Shown piece after piece: positions 16,891 through 25,059 of a stretch of 38,896 bases of DNA; position 1 is the first letter of the stretch, and each line of letters opens with the position of its first letter. This DNA is from JBGCDD01 sp045105075. Lineage in GTDB: Bacteria; Pseudomonadota; Alphaproteobacteria; Rhodobacterales; Rhodobacteraceae. A model generated the notes under the pieces. That model searched no databases and was not told where the DNA came from. It was given only the letters and a program-made list of their open reading frames with translations. The stretch lies in assembly GCA_045105075.1 (NCBI GenBank), contig JBGCDD010000188.1, forward strand, positions 1 through 38,896, given 5' to 3'. A program made the translations under genes and the position numbers.

Positions 16891-18221
16891 ATGTTTGAGG
16901 CCTTCTTGCGCACCACCTCTTCGGAAGGGTTGCAACCGCTGGGTTCGGCGCCGCAACGCTCGTTCGAATTGGTCAGCACCGAGGTGCGCAATCGTCTGGG
17001 GCCGACCCATGCCGACCTGTTTGCCGAACCCGTCGCCACGCCCCACGGCGACAGCATCGATTGGTACGCGCCGATGCAAGGGGCCGCGGTACCTTTGCCC
17101 GAGTTGGCCGAGGCCGAACAGGCCGATCTGCGCACCCGTTTGGGCCAGCTGATCGGCGAGATCAAAGCCGAAGCCGAACAATTGGCGCAAAGTGCAGCCC
17201 CCGAAGATCAGCGTTTGGGTGAGGCGCTGGCCAACGCCATTGAAGTGCCCGATGAAACCATGATCCAAGCCGTGCGCGGCGAGGACGGCACCCTGTCGCC
17301 CGTGCTGATCCACTGGGCCTGGGTGCGCGATGAACAGGCGGCGGTGCGCGGTGTGCTGACTGGCATGGCCTCGCGGCGTGGTGGGTCGTTGTCGTCTCAG
17401 GCCGCCGCCGCTCAGGCGCAAGCGGCTGCCGTGCAACAAGTTGAACGGCGCGAGCGCGGGCGTTTGGTCGGCTGGTGGTTGATCTTGCTGGGCTGGCTTT
17501 TGCTTTTGGCACTGCTTGGCTTGATCCTATACTTACTGGTCGCGCCCTGCGGGGTCAGCGGCGGGCGGCTGCTGTTTTGCCCGCAACCAGCGAAAAAGAA
17601 CCTGCGGTGCTCAGCCAATCTGGCGTGATCGAAGATGAAATCGCGCGGTTGCAACGGGAATTGGCGCTCAAGGATCGCTCGTGCAAGGCGGTGATCCCGG
17701 TGACGCCGGCCGCTCCTGCGCCGGTGGTTCCGGTGTTCCCGACGCCAACACCCGGGCCAACACCCACCCCCACGCCGGCTCCAGAAACGCCGCCAACCGA
17801 TGCGCCCAGCGAAGAAGAAAAGGCCGAGCTGGATCAGCGCATCACCAAACGCGGCGCGCAGCGCGGGGCTTTGAATTTCGTGCTGGAATGGAGCACCATC
17901 GACGACGTCGATCTCTATCTGACCTGTCCCAACGGGCGCGAAATTTCGTATCGCAACCGCACCGATTGCGGTGGCACATACGATCTGGACGCCAATGTTG
18001 TGCGCGCCGACGCGATCACCGATCCGGCGGAAAACATCGTGTTCGAACAAATCACCCCTGGCCTATACAAGGTGCGCGCGCACCTGCGCGGCGAACGCAC
18101 CCAAGGGCCAAAAACGCTCACGTTGCATGTTTTGCGGCGTGACGGGCAATCGCAAAGCTTCACCGGGCAAGTGGGCGGCGGCCAATCCGAGTGGACAACC
18201 AACATCAGCATCTCAAGGTAA
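16891..18221 (+). CDS. DUF2135/YfaP-like membrane protein, two frames joined by a -1 frameshift
   Basis: Frame 1 (16891-17628) encodes a cytosolic domain (30-145) shared with the protease, then a transmembrane helix (about 192-217), CGV at 220-222 and Cys230. It then runs into a stop after non-conserved residues. The -1 frame (open to 18221) carries what should follow: a coiled coil (IEDEIARLQRELAL), a cysteine, a Thr/Pro spacer and a C-terminal beta-sandwich (FVLEWSTIDDVDLYLTCPNG...TPGLYKVRAHL) typical of DUF2135/YfaP. A one-base slip after AAG at 17596-17598 joins them into 443 residues with the same layout as the first gene of the block. It is therefore either a programmed frameshift, a real one-base deletion in the A5 run, or a sequencing error. 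A GTG at 17607 could start the second half alone, but that product would lack a membrane anchor. Confidence 0.78.
17592..17598 (+). other. Candidate -1 slippery heptamer G AAA AAG
   Basis: In frame 1 the codons are GCG AAA AAG AAC. Slipping back one base after AAG continues as GAA CCT GCG in the frame of the DUF2135 domain. The heptamer differs by one base from the efficient bacterial dnaX-type site A AAA AAG. I did not find a clear stimulatory stem-loop or upstream Shine-Dalgarno spacing, so an indel in the A5 homopolymer is an equally good explanation. Confidence 0.45.
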
Positions 18222-18226
18222 GCAGT

Positions 18227-21200
18227 ATGCAAGCGAATGATCATCTGGCTCAGCTGACAGACTGGCGCGACGACATCACCTTGGTGCCCTATTCGGGCAC
18301 GCAAATGTTGGATTTTGGCTTTCGCCTGGACGCGATCGAGCTGAAAAGCGCGCGGTTCATCGAACGCGTGGTGGGTGGCACGGACGCGGACGAGGAATGG
18401 GCGCTGGTGCCTTTGACCGGAGACGCCGACAGCGACGCCGAGGTCGAAGACGACGCCAAGGCCAGCGATGACGAATATTCGGTGCGCACGGTTGCGGCGT
18501 TGGAACCGTTCCTGTCCAAATGGGTGCCGGTGCCGGTGTTGCGGGTGAAAAACGATCGCGGTCCGGGCGGCGAGGAACGATTTGATCCGGGCCCCTCGAG
18601 CTGGGCGCGCATGCGGGTTGTGGAACTGGACGAGCCAGATCAGGCGGGCAACACGCACCGGGTGCAATTGGCGCTGGATACCGCATTGATGGACGCGGAT
18701 CAGACGTTCCAATATGTGGCGCCCGAACGATCAGATGCGGAAAAATCGCGTGATTTCAGGTTTGTCTCCGAACCTGCGCGGATGGATTGGTTTTTGCGCC
18801 GGCTCGAGGCTGACAGCGCGGGCGAGATGCTCGATCTGCAAAAATGGGTGTCGGATTGGCTGGACGATATGTTCATGACCCACAAGCGCGCCGAACGCCC
18901 CGGGCGCAAGATCACGCATGCGGATCTGGCGCATAAATTCGAACATTGGGCGCGTTATCTGGCCTATCTGCGGCTGATCGATCACGCGGTGACGATCCCG
19001 CGCATGCGCTTTGCCAACACCGTGTCCAGCCGCGAAAGCGTCACGCCTGTGGACGTGGATCTGGTGCTTGATGTGGGCAATTCGCGCACCTGTGGCATTC
19101 TGATCGAACGTATCCCCGGCGAGGCGAGGCCCGATCTGGCGCTGTCGTTCCCGTTGGAAATCCGCGATTTGTCGCGCCCTGAGTTCAACTATACCGGCCT
19201 GTTTGAAAGCCGGGTTGAGTTTTGCGAACACCGCATGGGCGATGAACGGTATGCCAGCCGGTCGGGGCGGCGCAACGGGTTCATCTGGCCCAGTTTTGTA
19301 CGCATTGGCCCCGAAGCGCTGCGCCTGGTGGCGGCGGAGGAGGGCACCGAAACCGCCTCGGGCCTGTCCAGCCCGAAACGCTATCTGTGGGACGATTCCA
19401 TCGTGGCGCAGAACTGGCGGTTCCATCTGCATTCTGACCCCAACAACCTGCCCAAATCCCTGCGTGCGGCGATGCGGCATTTGAATGAAACCGGCGATGT
19501 GTTGAGCCAGATCGCGGCAGACGAGGCCGACAAGCTGCGGCCGAAATCGAAAGTGCCGCAAAAGGCCGCGATCCGTCCGCGTTTTGCCCGCGCCTCGTTG
19601 TTTGGGTTCATGCTGGCGGAAATGTTTGCCCATGCGCTGACCCAGGTGAACGCGCCTGCGGGCCGGTCGCGGCGCAAACAGGCCGAGCTGCCGCGTCGCC
19701 TCGATCGGATCATCCTGACCCTGCCCACCGCGACCACGGCACAGGAACAGGCGATCATCCGGTCAAAAGCCAAGGGGGCATTGGCGCTGGTTTGGGCGCT
19801 AATGGGTCTGAAAGACGGCGAAAGCAGCATTTCGCGCATGCCCGAACTGACCGTTGAGTGGGACGAGGCGAGCTGCACCCAGCTTGTCTATCTCTATTCC
19901 GAACTGACGCAAAAATTCGACGGACGCCTCAGCCGGTTCCTGGAACTCAAAGGCACGCCGCGTCCGCGCACCGAAGATCAACCGCCGACGCCGTCGCTGC
20001 GACTGGCGTGCATCGATATCGGCGGCGGCACCACCGATCTGATGGTGACCACGTACTGGGGCGAGGCCGACCGGGTGCTTTACCCGACCCAAACCTTTCG
20101 CGAAGGGTTCCGTGTGGCGGGCGACGAGATGCTGCAACGGGTGATTGCCGCGGTGATCCTGCCGGGGTTGCAACAGATCATCGAAACCCAGGGCGGGCGG
20201 TTTGTCGGGGAAAAACTGCGCGAATTGTTCAGCGGCGATATTGGCGGGCTTGACCAGCAAAGCGCGCAGAAACGACGGCAATTTGCGCTTCGGGTGTTGA
20301 TGCCAATGGCGGTGGCGATCCTCAAGATCAGCGAAACGGCGGATGAATTTGCCCCGCTTGAGCTGCCGATCAGCGATGTGTTGGCGCTGGGCGAAAATGA
20401 GGACGAGGTTGAGCAAATCGTACCTGCCACGCTGGTCTCGTATATCGAAGATGCCGCGCACAATCTTGGCGCGCCGGAATTCAAACTGGCCGATGTGGCG
20501 CTGACCTTCAGCCGCGAAGATGTGGATGCGGTCGCGCGCGAGGTGTTCCAGAAGGTGCTGAGCAACCTGGCCGAGGTGATCGACCACTTGGGCGCAGATG
20601 TGGTTTTGCTGACCGGCCGGCCATCGCGGTTGCCGGCGGTGCGCGCCGTGCTTGAGGAAATGCTGGTGGTGCCGCCGCACCGTCTAATCTCGATGCACAG
20701 CTACAAAACCGGCACGTGGTATCCGTTCCGCGATCCGGTCACTCAACGCATTGGCGATCCGAAATCGACCGTGGCGGTGGGCGGAATGCTGATCGCGCTG
20801 GCCGAAAGCCGGATCCCCAATTTCAAGGTCACAACGGCGGCGTTTCGCATGCAATCGACTGCACGCTACATCGGGCAAATGGAGAATTCCGGCCAGATCC
20901 GCGATGAAAACCTACTGTTTGCCGATGTCGATCTGGATGCCAAAAAATCGCAGGCCGACATGACGGCCAAAATCACCATGCACACGCCAGTCTACCTGGG
21001 CTCGCGCCAGTTGCCGTTGGAACGCTGGACAACAACGCCGCTGTACCGGCTGGATTTTGCCACCAACAAGGCCGAGATGCGCGCGCCGCTGGCTGTGACC
21101 TTCGAGCGTACCGAATTTGATGATGATCCTGAAAAGGAAACATCCGAAACCGTGTTGCGCCGCGAAGCCATGCGCGAGGCGTTTGATATCTCGCTTTTGG

Positions 21201-21307
21201 AAGACAATGAAGGTGATGAGATGCGCAAAACGGAAGTGGTGCTGCGCTTGCATACCCTTGGTTTTGAAGACGAATACTGGATCGATACCGGTCTGTTCCG
21301 GCTGTAG
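18227..21307 (+). CDS. srfB: SrfB family protein (Hsp70/actin-fold ATPase)
   Basis: This 1026-residue cytosolic protein belongs to the SrfB family, named from the Salmonella srfABC genes. It has the actin/Hsp70 nucleotide-binding pattern: phosphate-1 loop LDVGNSRTCGILIE (about 281-294), phosphate-2 loop IDIGGGTTDLMV (about 597-608) and adenosine motif LLTGRPSRLPAV (about 793-804). It is therefore expected to bind ATP and switch conformation like a chaperone or scaffold. The N-terminal 260 residues include a very acidic stretch (64-84), and the last 150 residues are a beta-rich tail. I chose the ATG at 18227 for its AAGGTAAG site just after the previous stop; the ATG at 18191 lies inside that gene. 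SrfB has no settled biochemical role. Here it sits between membrane adaptors and SrfC. Confidence 0.88.
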   Translation: MQANDHLAQLTDWRDDITLVPYSGTQMLDFGFRLDAIELKSARFIERVVGGTDADEEWALVPLTGDADSDAEVEDDAKASDDEYSVRTVAALEPFLSKWVPVPVLRVKNDRGPGGEERFDPGPSSWARMRVVELDEPDQAGNTHRVQLALDTALMDADQTFQYVAPERSDAEKSRDFRFVSEPARMDWFLRRLEADSAGEMLDLQKWVSDWLDDMFMTHKRAERPGRKITHADLAHKFEHWARYLAYLRLIDHAVTIPRMRFANTVSSRESVTPVDVDLVLDVGNSRTCGILIERIPGEARPDLALSFPLEIRDLSRPEFNYTGLFESRVEFCEHRMGDERYASRSGRRNGFIWPSFVRIGPEALRLVAAEEGTETASGLSSPKRYLWDDSIVAQNWRFHLHSDPNNLPKSLRAAMRHLNETGDVLSQIAADEADKLRPKSKVPQKAAIRPRFARASLFGFMLAEMFAHALTQVNAPAGRSRRKQAELPRRLDRIILTLPTATTAQEQAIIRSKAKGALALVWALMGLKDGESSISRMPELTVEWDEASCTQLVYLYSELTQKFDGRLSRFLELKGTPRPRTEDQPPTPSLRLACIDIGGGTTDLMVTTYWGEADRVLYPTQTFREGFRVAGDEMLQRVIAAVILPGLQQIIETQGGRFVGEKLRELFSGDIGGLDQQSAQKRRQFALRVLMPMAVAILKISETADEFAPLELPISDVLALGENEDEVEQIVPATLVSYIEDAAHNLGAPEFKLADVALTFSREDVDAVAREVFQKVLSNLAEVIDHLGADVVLLTGRPSRLPAVRAVLEEMLVVPPHRLISMHSYKTGTWYPFRDPVTQRIGDPKSTVAVGGMLIALAESRIPNFKVTTAAFRMQSTARYIGQMENSGQIRDENLLFADVDLDAKKSQADMTAKITMHTPVYLGSRQLPLERWTTTPLYRLDFATNKAEMRAPLAVTFERTEFDDDPEKETSETVLRREAMREAFDISLLEDNEGDEMRKTEVVLRLHTLGFEDEYWIDTGLFRL

Positions 21308-21321
21308 GGGGGACGCACGCC

Positions 21322-23997
21322 ATGACAACGCAAGATCAGGAAAAGCTGGCCACCGAATGTTCGGATGTGGTCGAGTTGACGGCGCAGGCGATGGGTTGGA
21401 TTGACGATCCGGAAAACGCCGATCTGGTGGCCGAGGAAACCCGTTCTCTGACCAATATGATGCGCAAAGCGGCGCGGCGCGGGCGGCGGTTGGCCAAATC
21501 GGCGCGCACCCGCATGTCCGTGTCGGTGTTTGGGCCGTCTCAGGCGGGTAAGTCGTTTCTGGTCTCGGTTCTGGCGCGTCCGCACGAGGGCCGGTTGGTG
21601 GCCGATTTTAACGGCCCCGGCGGCCAGCTGGATTACATCTCCGAGGTCAATCCAGAGGGCGAAGGCGAAAGCACCGGTCTTGTGACACGCTTTACCATGT
21701 CGCGCGAACCCACACCGGATGGTTTTCCGATCAAGCTGACGCTGCTCAGCGAAGCCGACATTCTGCGCACCATCCTGAACAGCTTTTTCAACGACGGCGA
21801 TGAAAGCGAACCCGCGCCCGAGCCAAAAGCCATTGCGCAACATCTGGATGCGTTCAAATCGCGCTGCGGATCTGCGCAGCCCGGGCTGGGCTATGATGAG
21901 GTGCAAGAGGTCGGCGAATATGTCGAAAACGTTTTCCGCAAAAGCGCTTATGGCGCGGCGTTAAAGCCATTCTGGGACGAAGCCGCAGAAATTGCGCCTC
22001 TGTTGTCAGTGGCGGATCGGGGCCAGTTCTTTGCGATCATGTGGGGCGAGCACGCGCCGTTGTCCGACCTCTACGTGCAGCTTGCCACCGCGTTGGCGCA
22101 GGTCGATCACGCCGAAGAAGTCTGGGTTGGGCTTGATGCGCTGACCCCGCGCGATCAGTCGATCATTGATGTCAAAACGCTGACCGGTTTGCGCGGCAGC
22201 GATGTGGGCCCACCGTTGAAACTGCGCACACCTGCGGGTCGCGAAGTGACGATGCCGCGTGCGGAAACCTGTGCGCTCGCCGCCGAACTGGTGTTTCCAA
22301 TGCTGGATCAGCCATCTGATCTGTTTGGGCGCACCGATCTTTTGGATTTCCCCGGCGCGCGCAACCGTTTTGAGGAACCGCTCAGCAAGACGTTGGGCAA
22401 TCTCGACAAGAACCTGCACCAGCTTTTGCTGCGCGGCAAGGTCGCCTATCTGTTTGATCGTTATGTGGAAAATCAGGAAATCACCTCGATGCTGCTCTGT
22501 GTGCCGGGCAGCAATATGGAAACGCTCGATCTGCCTGGGCTGGTCGACAACTGGATTGCCCTGACCCATGGCGCCAATCCCAAGCTGCGCGATCAAACCG
22601 ATTGTGTGCTGTTCTTTGTGCTGACCAAATTCGATATGCAGCTGGGTGAATCCGCTGCCGATGGCGGGGCGGCCACGCGGTTTGAGCGGCGGATGAAGGC
22701 CAGTTTGCTGGAACGGTTCGGGCGCGGGCAGGATGGCTGGGTCGAAGAATGGACCAGCGGCAAGCCGTTTCAAAATTGTTACTGGCTGCGCAATCCGAAC
22801 TATTTCGTCGAAGGTCTGATCGAATATGACGACCAGCAACGCGAAATAAGGGTGCGTCCGGAAAAAGAGGCGCGCATTGCCGAGCTCAAGCAGGGCAGCC
22901 TTGAGGCCGCACCGGTGCAAAAGCACTTTGCCGATCCGGATGCCGCGTGGGAAGCCGCCCTTGCGCTGAACGATGGTGGTGTCAGCTATTTGACCGACCA
23001 GCTCAGCCGGGTGTGCAAGCCCGACAGCAAGCTGCGCCAGATCCGCGTGCAGCTCGATCAGGTGCGCGCCGACATGCGCCGCGGGATCGAACGGTTTTAT
23101 GTGTCGGATGATGTGGAACAGCGCATCGCCGAAAAACAGGACGCCGCCAATCGGTTGATCGATGATCTGGAGCAATCTCTGTCGCGCCACCGTTTTGGCG
23201 CGGTTCTGGCCTCGCTCATGGTGGATCAGGACGAAATCGAGGGTCGTATCGCGCGGGTGCCAAGCTCGATCCGGATCACCTCGGCGGTGTCTTCGGCGGC
23301 GGTCAAGCCCGAAGAAACCCGCACCACAGCGCCTGCGCGCCCCAATCGGCCCAACCGTCCCCAACGCCCCGGAGCCGCCGTACCTGCGCCCGAGCCAGAA
23401 GCCGTGCCTGCGCCAACACCGGGGAGCGACATCCGCACCATGACCTTGGAGCAATTTCAGGCGGAAACCGCGCTTGAGGTTTGGATCGACCGTCTGAATG
23501 CTTTTCGCGAGGATGATGCGCGCCGCGCGGCTTATGGGGTGGGCGATGAAACCTCGTCTGATCTGGTGGCCGAACTGATCCACGCCGCACGCCGCACCGG
23601 GTTGTCGCGCAAAACCGCCGCGCAACTGCTGGAAGTCAACTACGGTCTGAATTTCGAAAAACAGGCCCAGCCCGCCTCGATTGTCGGGGCCGAAAGCATC
23701 AACAGTTTTGTCGCCAGCCTTGGTATGGGCGACATCGCCCCAAGTGAGCGTCCGCAGGTCGAAACCGAGGCCGGACCGCGCCCGATCTTCTTGCCCAAGG
23801 CCGGGTCTGATAAGGCCGACGGGTTGGCGGCCTTGCCCAAACCCACCGCCGAAGAGATGTGGACCGATTGGGTGTTTGCGCTGGATGCGGTTTTTGTGGC
23901 CAACGCCAAAGACGGCGCCGGCGGCGAGGTCAACATCGAGCAAAACCTGCGTCTGGGCGCGATTTTGGGCGGATTGAACGGGCAGGCCAGCGCATGA
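21322..23997 (+). CDS. srfC: SrfC family protein (large P-loop GTPase-like)
   Basis: This 891-residue cytosolic protein is the usual partner of SrfB. It has a P-loop GPSQAGKS at 71-78, a G3-type switch DLLDFPG at about 339-345 and a G4-type TKFD at 435-438. This indicates a GTPase of the TRAFAC/dynamin-like kind with a large helical insertion between P-loop and G3. A helical region around 560-640 may form a stalk, a Pro-rich linker lies near 670-710, and a C-terminal helical domain ends at 891. The start at 21322 follows an AGGGGGGA site, 14 bp after srfB. Its stop overlaps the next gene as ATGA. The nucleotide specificity is inferred from motifs. It is often annotated as a virulence factor, but nothing here shows a virulence function. 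Confidence 0.85.
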   Translation: MTTQDQEKLATECSDVVELTAQAMGWIDDPENADLVAEETRSLTNMMRKAARRGRRLAKSARTRMSVSVFGPSQAGKSFLVSVLARPHEGRLVADFNGPGGQLDYISEVNPEGEGESTGLVTRFTMSREPTPDGFPIKLTLLSEADILRTILNSFFNDGDESEPAPEPKAIAQHLDAFKSRCGSAQPGLGYDEVQEVGEYVENVFRKSAYGAALKPFWDEAAEIAPLLSVADRGQFFAIMWGEHAPLSDLYVQLATALAQVDHAEEVWVGLDALTPRDQSIIDVKTLTGLRGSDVGPPLKLRTPAGREVTMPRAETCALAAELVFPMLDQPSDLFGRTDLLDFPGARNRFEEPLSKTLGNLDKNLHQLLLRGKVAYLFDRYVENQEITSMLLCVPGSNMETLDLPGLVDNWIALTHGANPKLRDQTDCVLFFVLTKFDMQLGESAADGGAATRFERRMKASLLERFGRGQDGWVEEWTSGKPFQNCYWLRNPNYFVEGLIEYDDQQREIRVRPEKEARIAELKQGSLEAAPVQKHFADPDAAWEAALALNDGGVSYLTDQLSRVCKPDSKLRQIRVQLDQVRADMRRGIERFYVSDDVEQRIAEKQDAANRLIDDLEQSLSRHRFGAVLASLMVDQDEIEGRIARVPSSIRITSAVSSAAVKPEETRTTAPARPNRPNRPQRPGAAVPAPEPEAVPAPTPGSDIRTMTLEQFQAETALEVWIDRLNAFREDDARRAAYGVGDETSSDLVAELIHAARRTGLSRKTAAQLLEVNYGLNFEKQAQPASIVGAESINSFVASLGMGDIAPSERPQVETEAGPRPIFLPKAGSDKADGLAALPKPTAEEMWTDWVFALDAVFVANAKDGAGGEVNIEQNLRLGAILGGLNGQASA

Positions 23998-25058
23998 CAC
24001 TGACTGTTCACCCTGATCCGCAGGAACCGGCCGGCGGCTTTGCCTTTCTCGAATTGCCTGGCGGCAGTTTGCCCGTCGACGGCGTGCATGTGTCGGTGAT
24101 GGAAAGCTACGGCGAGCGTTGGCTGGCGCCCAGTGAGGCCGAAGGCGAACGCGTCGAAATCGGCGATGGGCATTGGCAGTCGGATCAGCACCGGTTTGGC
24201 CCCTATGACGTGCATGCGCATGAGGGTGCAGATTGGGTGCGCATCGGACCCGAAATCGTCAACAAAATCGAAGAATACACACCGCTGCGCATCGTCGTGG
24301 ATGGAAAATCCCATGATGTGTCCTGGCCCGATGACGTGACGCCGCGGGCGGGCGCTGCGGTTTTGGGCCCCATCCAGTCGATTTCGCGCAAAGAGGCGGA
24401 TGCGGGCGGCGCGCGTCTGGTTGGCAAAGCGGGCAGTGAGCCGGATGATAGTGATACGGTCGTGCCGACACCGCCGCCACCACCTCCCCCGCAGCCTGGT
24501 CCAGTTGTCGAGGAAAAAGGCCGATCATGGACACTCCCGATCCTGTTGCTGCTGTTGATTGCGATTGCCGGAGCTTTGGTGTGGTGGTTTGTGCTGCGCG
24601 AGCCGGGCGAAGAGATCGCAACTGTGCCGGATCCTGTCGTGGCCCCTGTCATCACGCCCGAACCAGCCCCAGCGCCTGTGGCCGCCAATCCTTGCACGCT
24701 TGCCGCGTTGAAGGAACTGGGCGGATTCGGTGCAATCGAGGCCGCGATCCGTGACTGCGCCGGCAATGTCACCGCCGACGATGCCTTTGAGCTGGTCGAG
24801 GAATACGCGGCCAATGATGATCCGGCGGCTTTGCTTTTGTTTGGAATGCTCTACGATGAGCGCGCGCAGGATCCCAGAATGAAAGCGGATGTGGGGCTGG
24901 CGCTTGAGGCGGATGCGACCAAGGCGGTGGAATACTACGCCCGCGCGGTCAAGGCCGGCTCGCGTGATGCGCAAAGCCGGTTGTCGGCGACCTGTGAACA
25001 GTTGGCGGTGTCAACCTCTACTCTGGCCAAAGGGGCTTATGATGATTTTTGTGGGTAA
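23994..25058 (+). CDS. Pro-rich single-pass membrane protein with Sel1-like C-terminus, unknown family
   Basis: A 354-residue protein. It has an N-terminal cytosolic beta-rich domain (about 1-145, with the pattern WQSDQHRFGPYDVHAHEGADW), then a proline run (159-167) and one transmembrane helix (about 179-201). A periplasmic Pro/Val linker and a helical C-terminal region with Sel1/TPR-like repeats (AALLLFGMLYDE..., AVEYYARAVKAGSRDAQ) follow. Several periplasmic cysteines suggest disulfides. It starts in ATGA overlap with srfC and probably couples SrfC to the periplasm. By gene order it might stand in for the third Srf component, but I do not recognise sequence similarity to SrfA, so no symbol is given. 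Confidence 0.75.
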   Translation: MTLTVHPDPQEPAGGFAFLELPGGSLPVDGVHVSVMESYGERWLAPSEAEGERVEIGDGHWQSDQHRFGPYDVHAHEGADWVRIGPEIVNKIEEYTPLRIVVDGKSHDVSWPDDVTPRAGAAVLGPIQSISRKEADAGGARLVGKAGSEPDDSDTVVPTPPPPPPPQPGPVVEEKGRSWTLPILLLLLIAIAGALVWWFVLREPGEEIATVPDPVVAPVITPEPAPAPVAANPCTLAALKELGGFGAIEAAIRDCAGNVTADDAFELVEEYAANDDPAALLLFGMLYDERAQDPRMKADVGLALEADATKAVEYYARAVKAGSRDAQSRLSATCEQLAVSTSTLAKGAYDDFCG

Positions 25059-25059
25059 C

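Noticed and set aside
17475..18221. Separate plus-strand gene starting at 17475
   Set aside because: Its first 40 codons overlap the transmembrane helix of the upstream frame and read as nonsense. The sensible part begins at the slippery site, so it is taken as the second half of one protein.
18227..21307. SrfB as an ordinary DnaK chaperone
   Set aside because: Only the nucleotide-binding loops match. The N-terminal 260 residues, the length and the lack of a DnaK substrate-binding domain fit SrfB instead.
22006..24000. 664-codon open frame on the minus strand
   Set aside because: It lies wholly opposite srfC, has His/Arg/Gln-rich translation and no family motif, and is a GC-driven shadow of the real gene.
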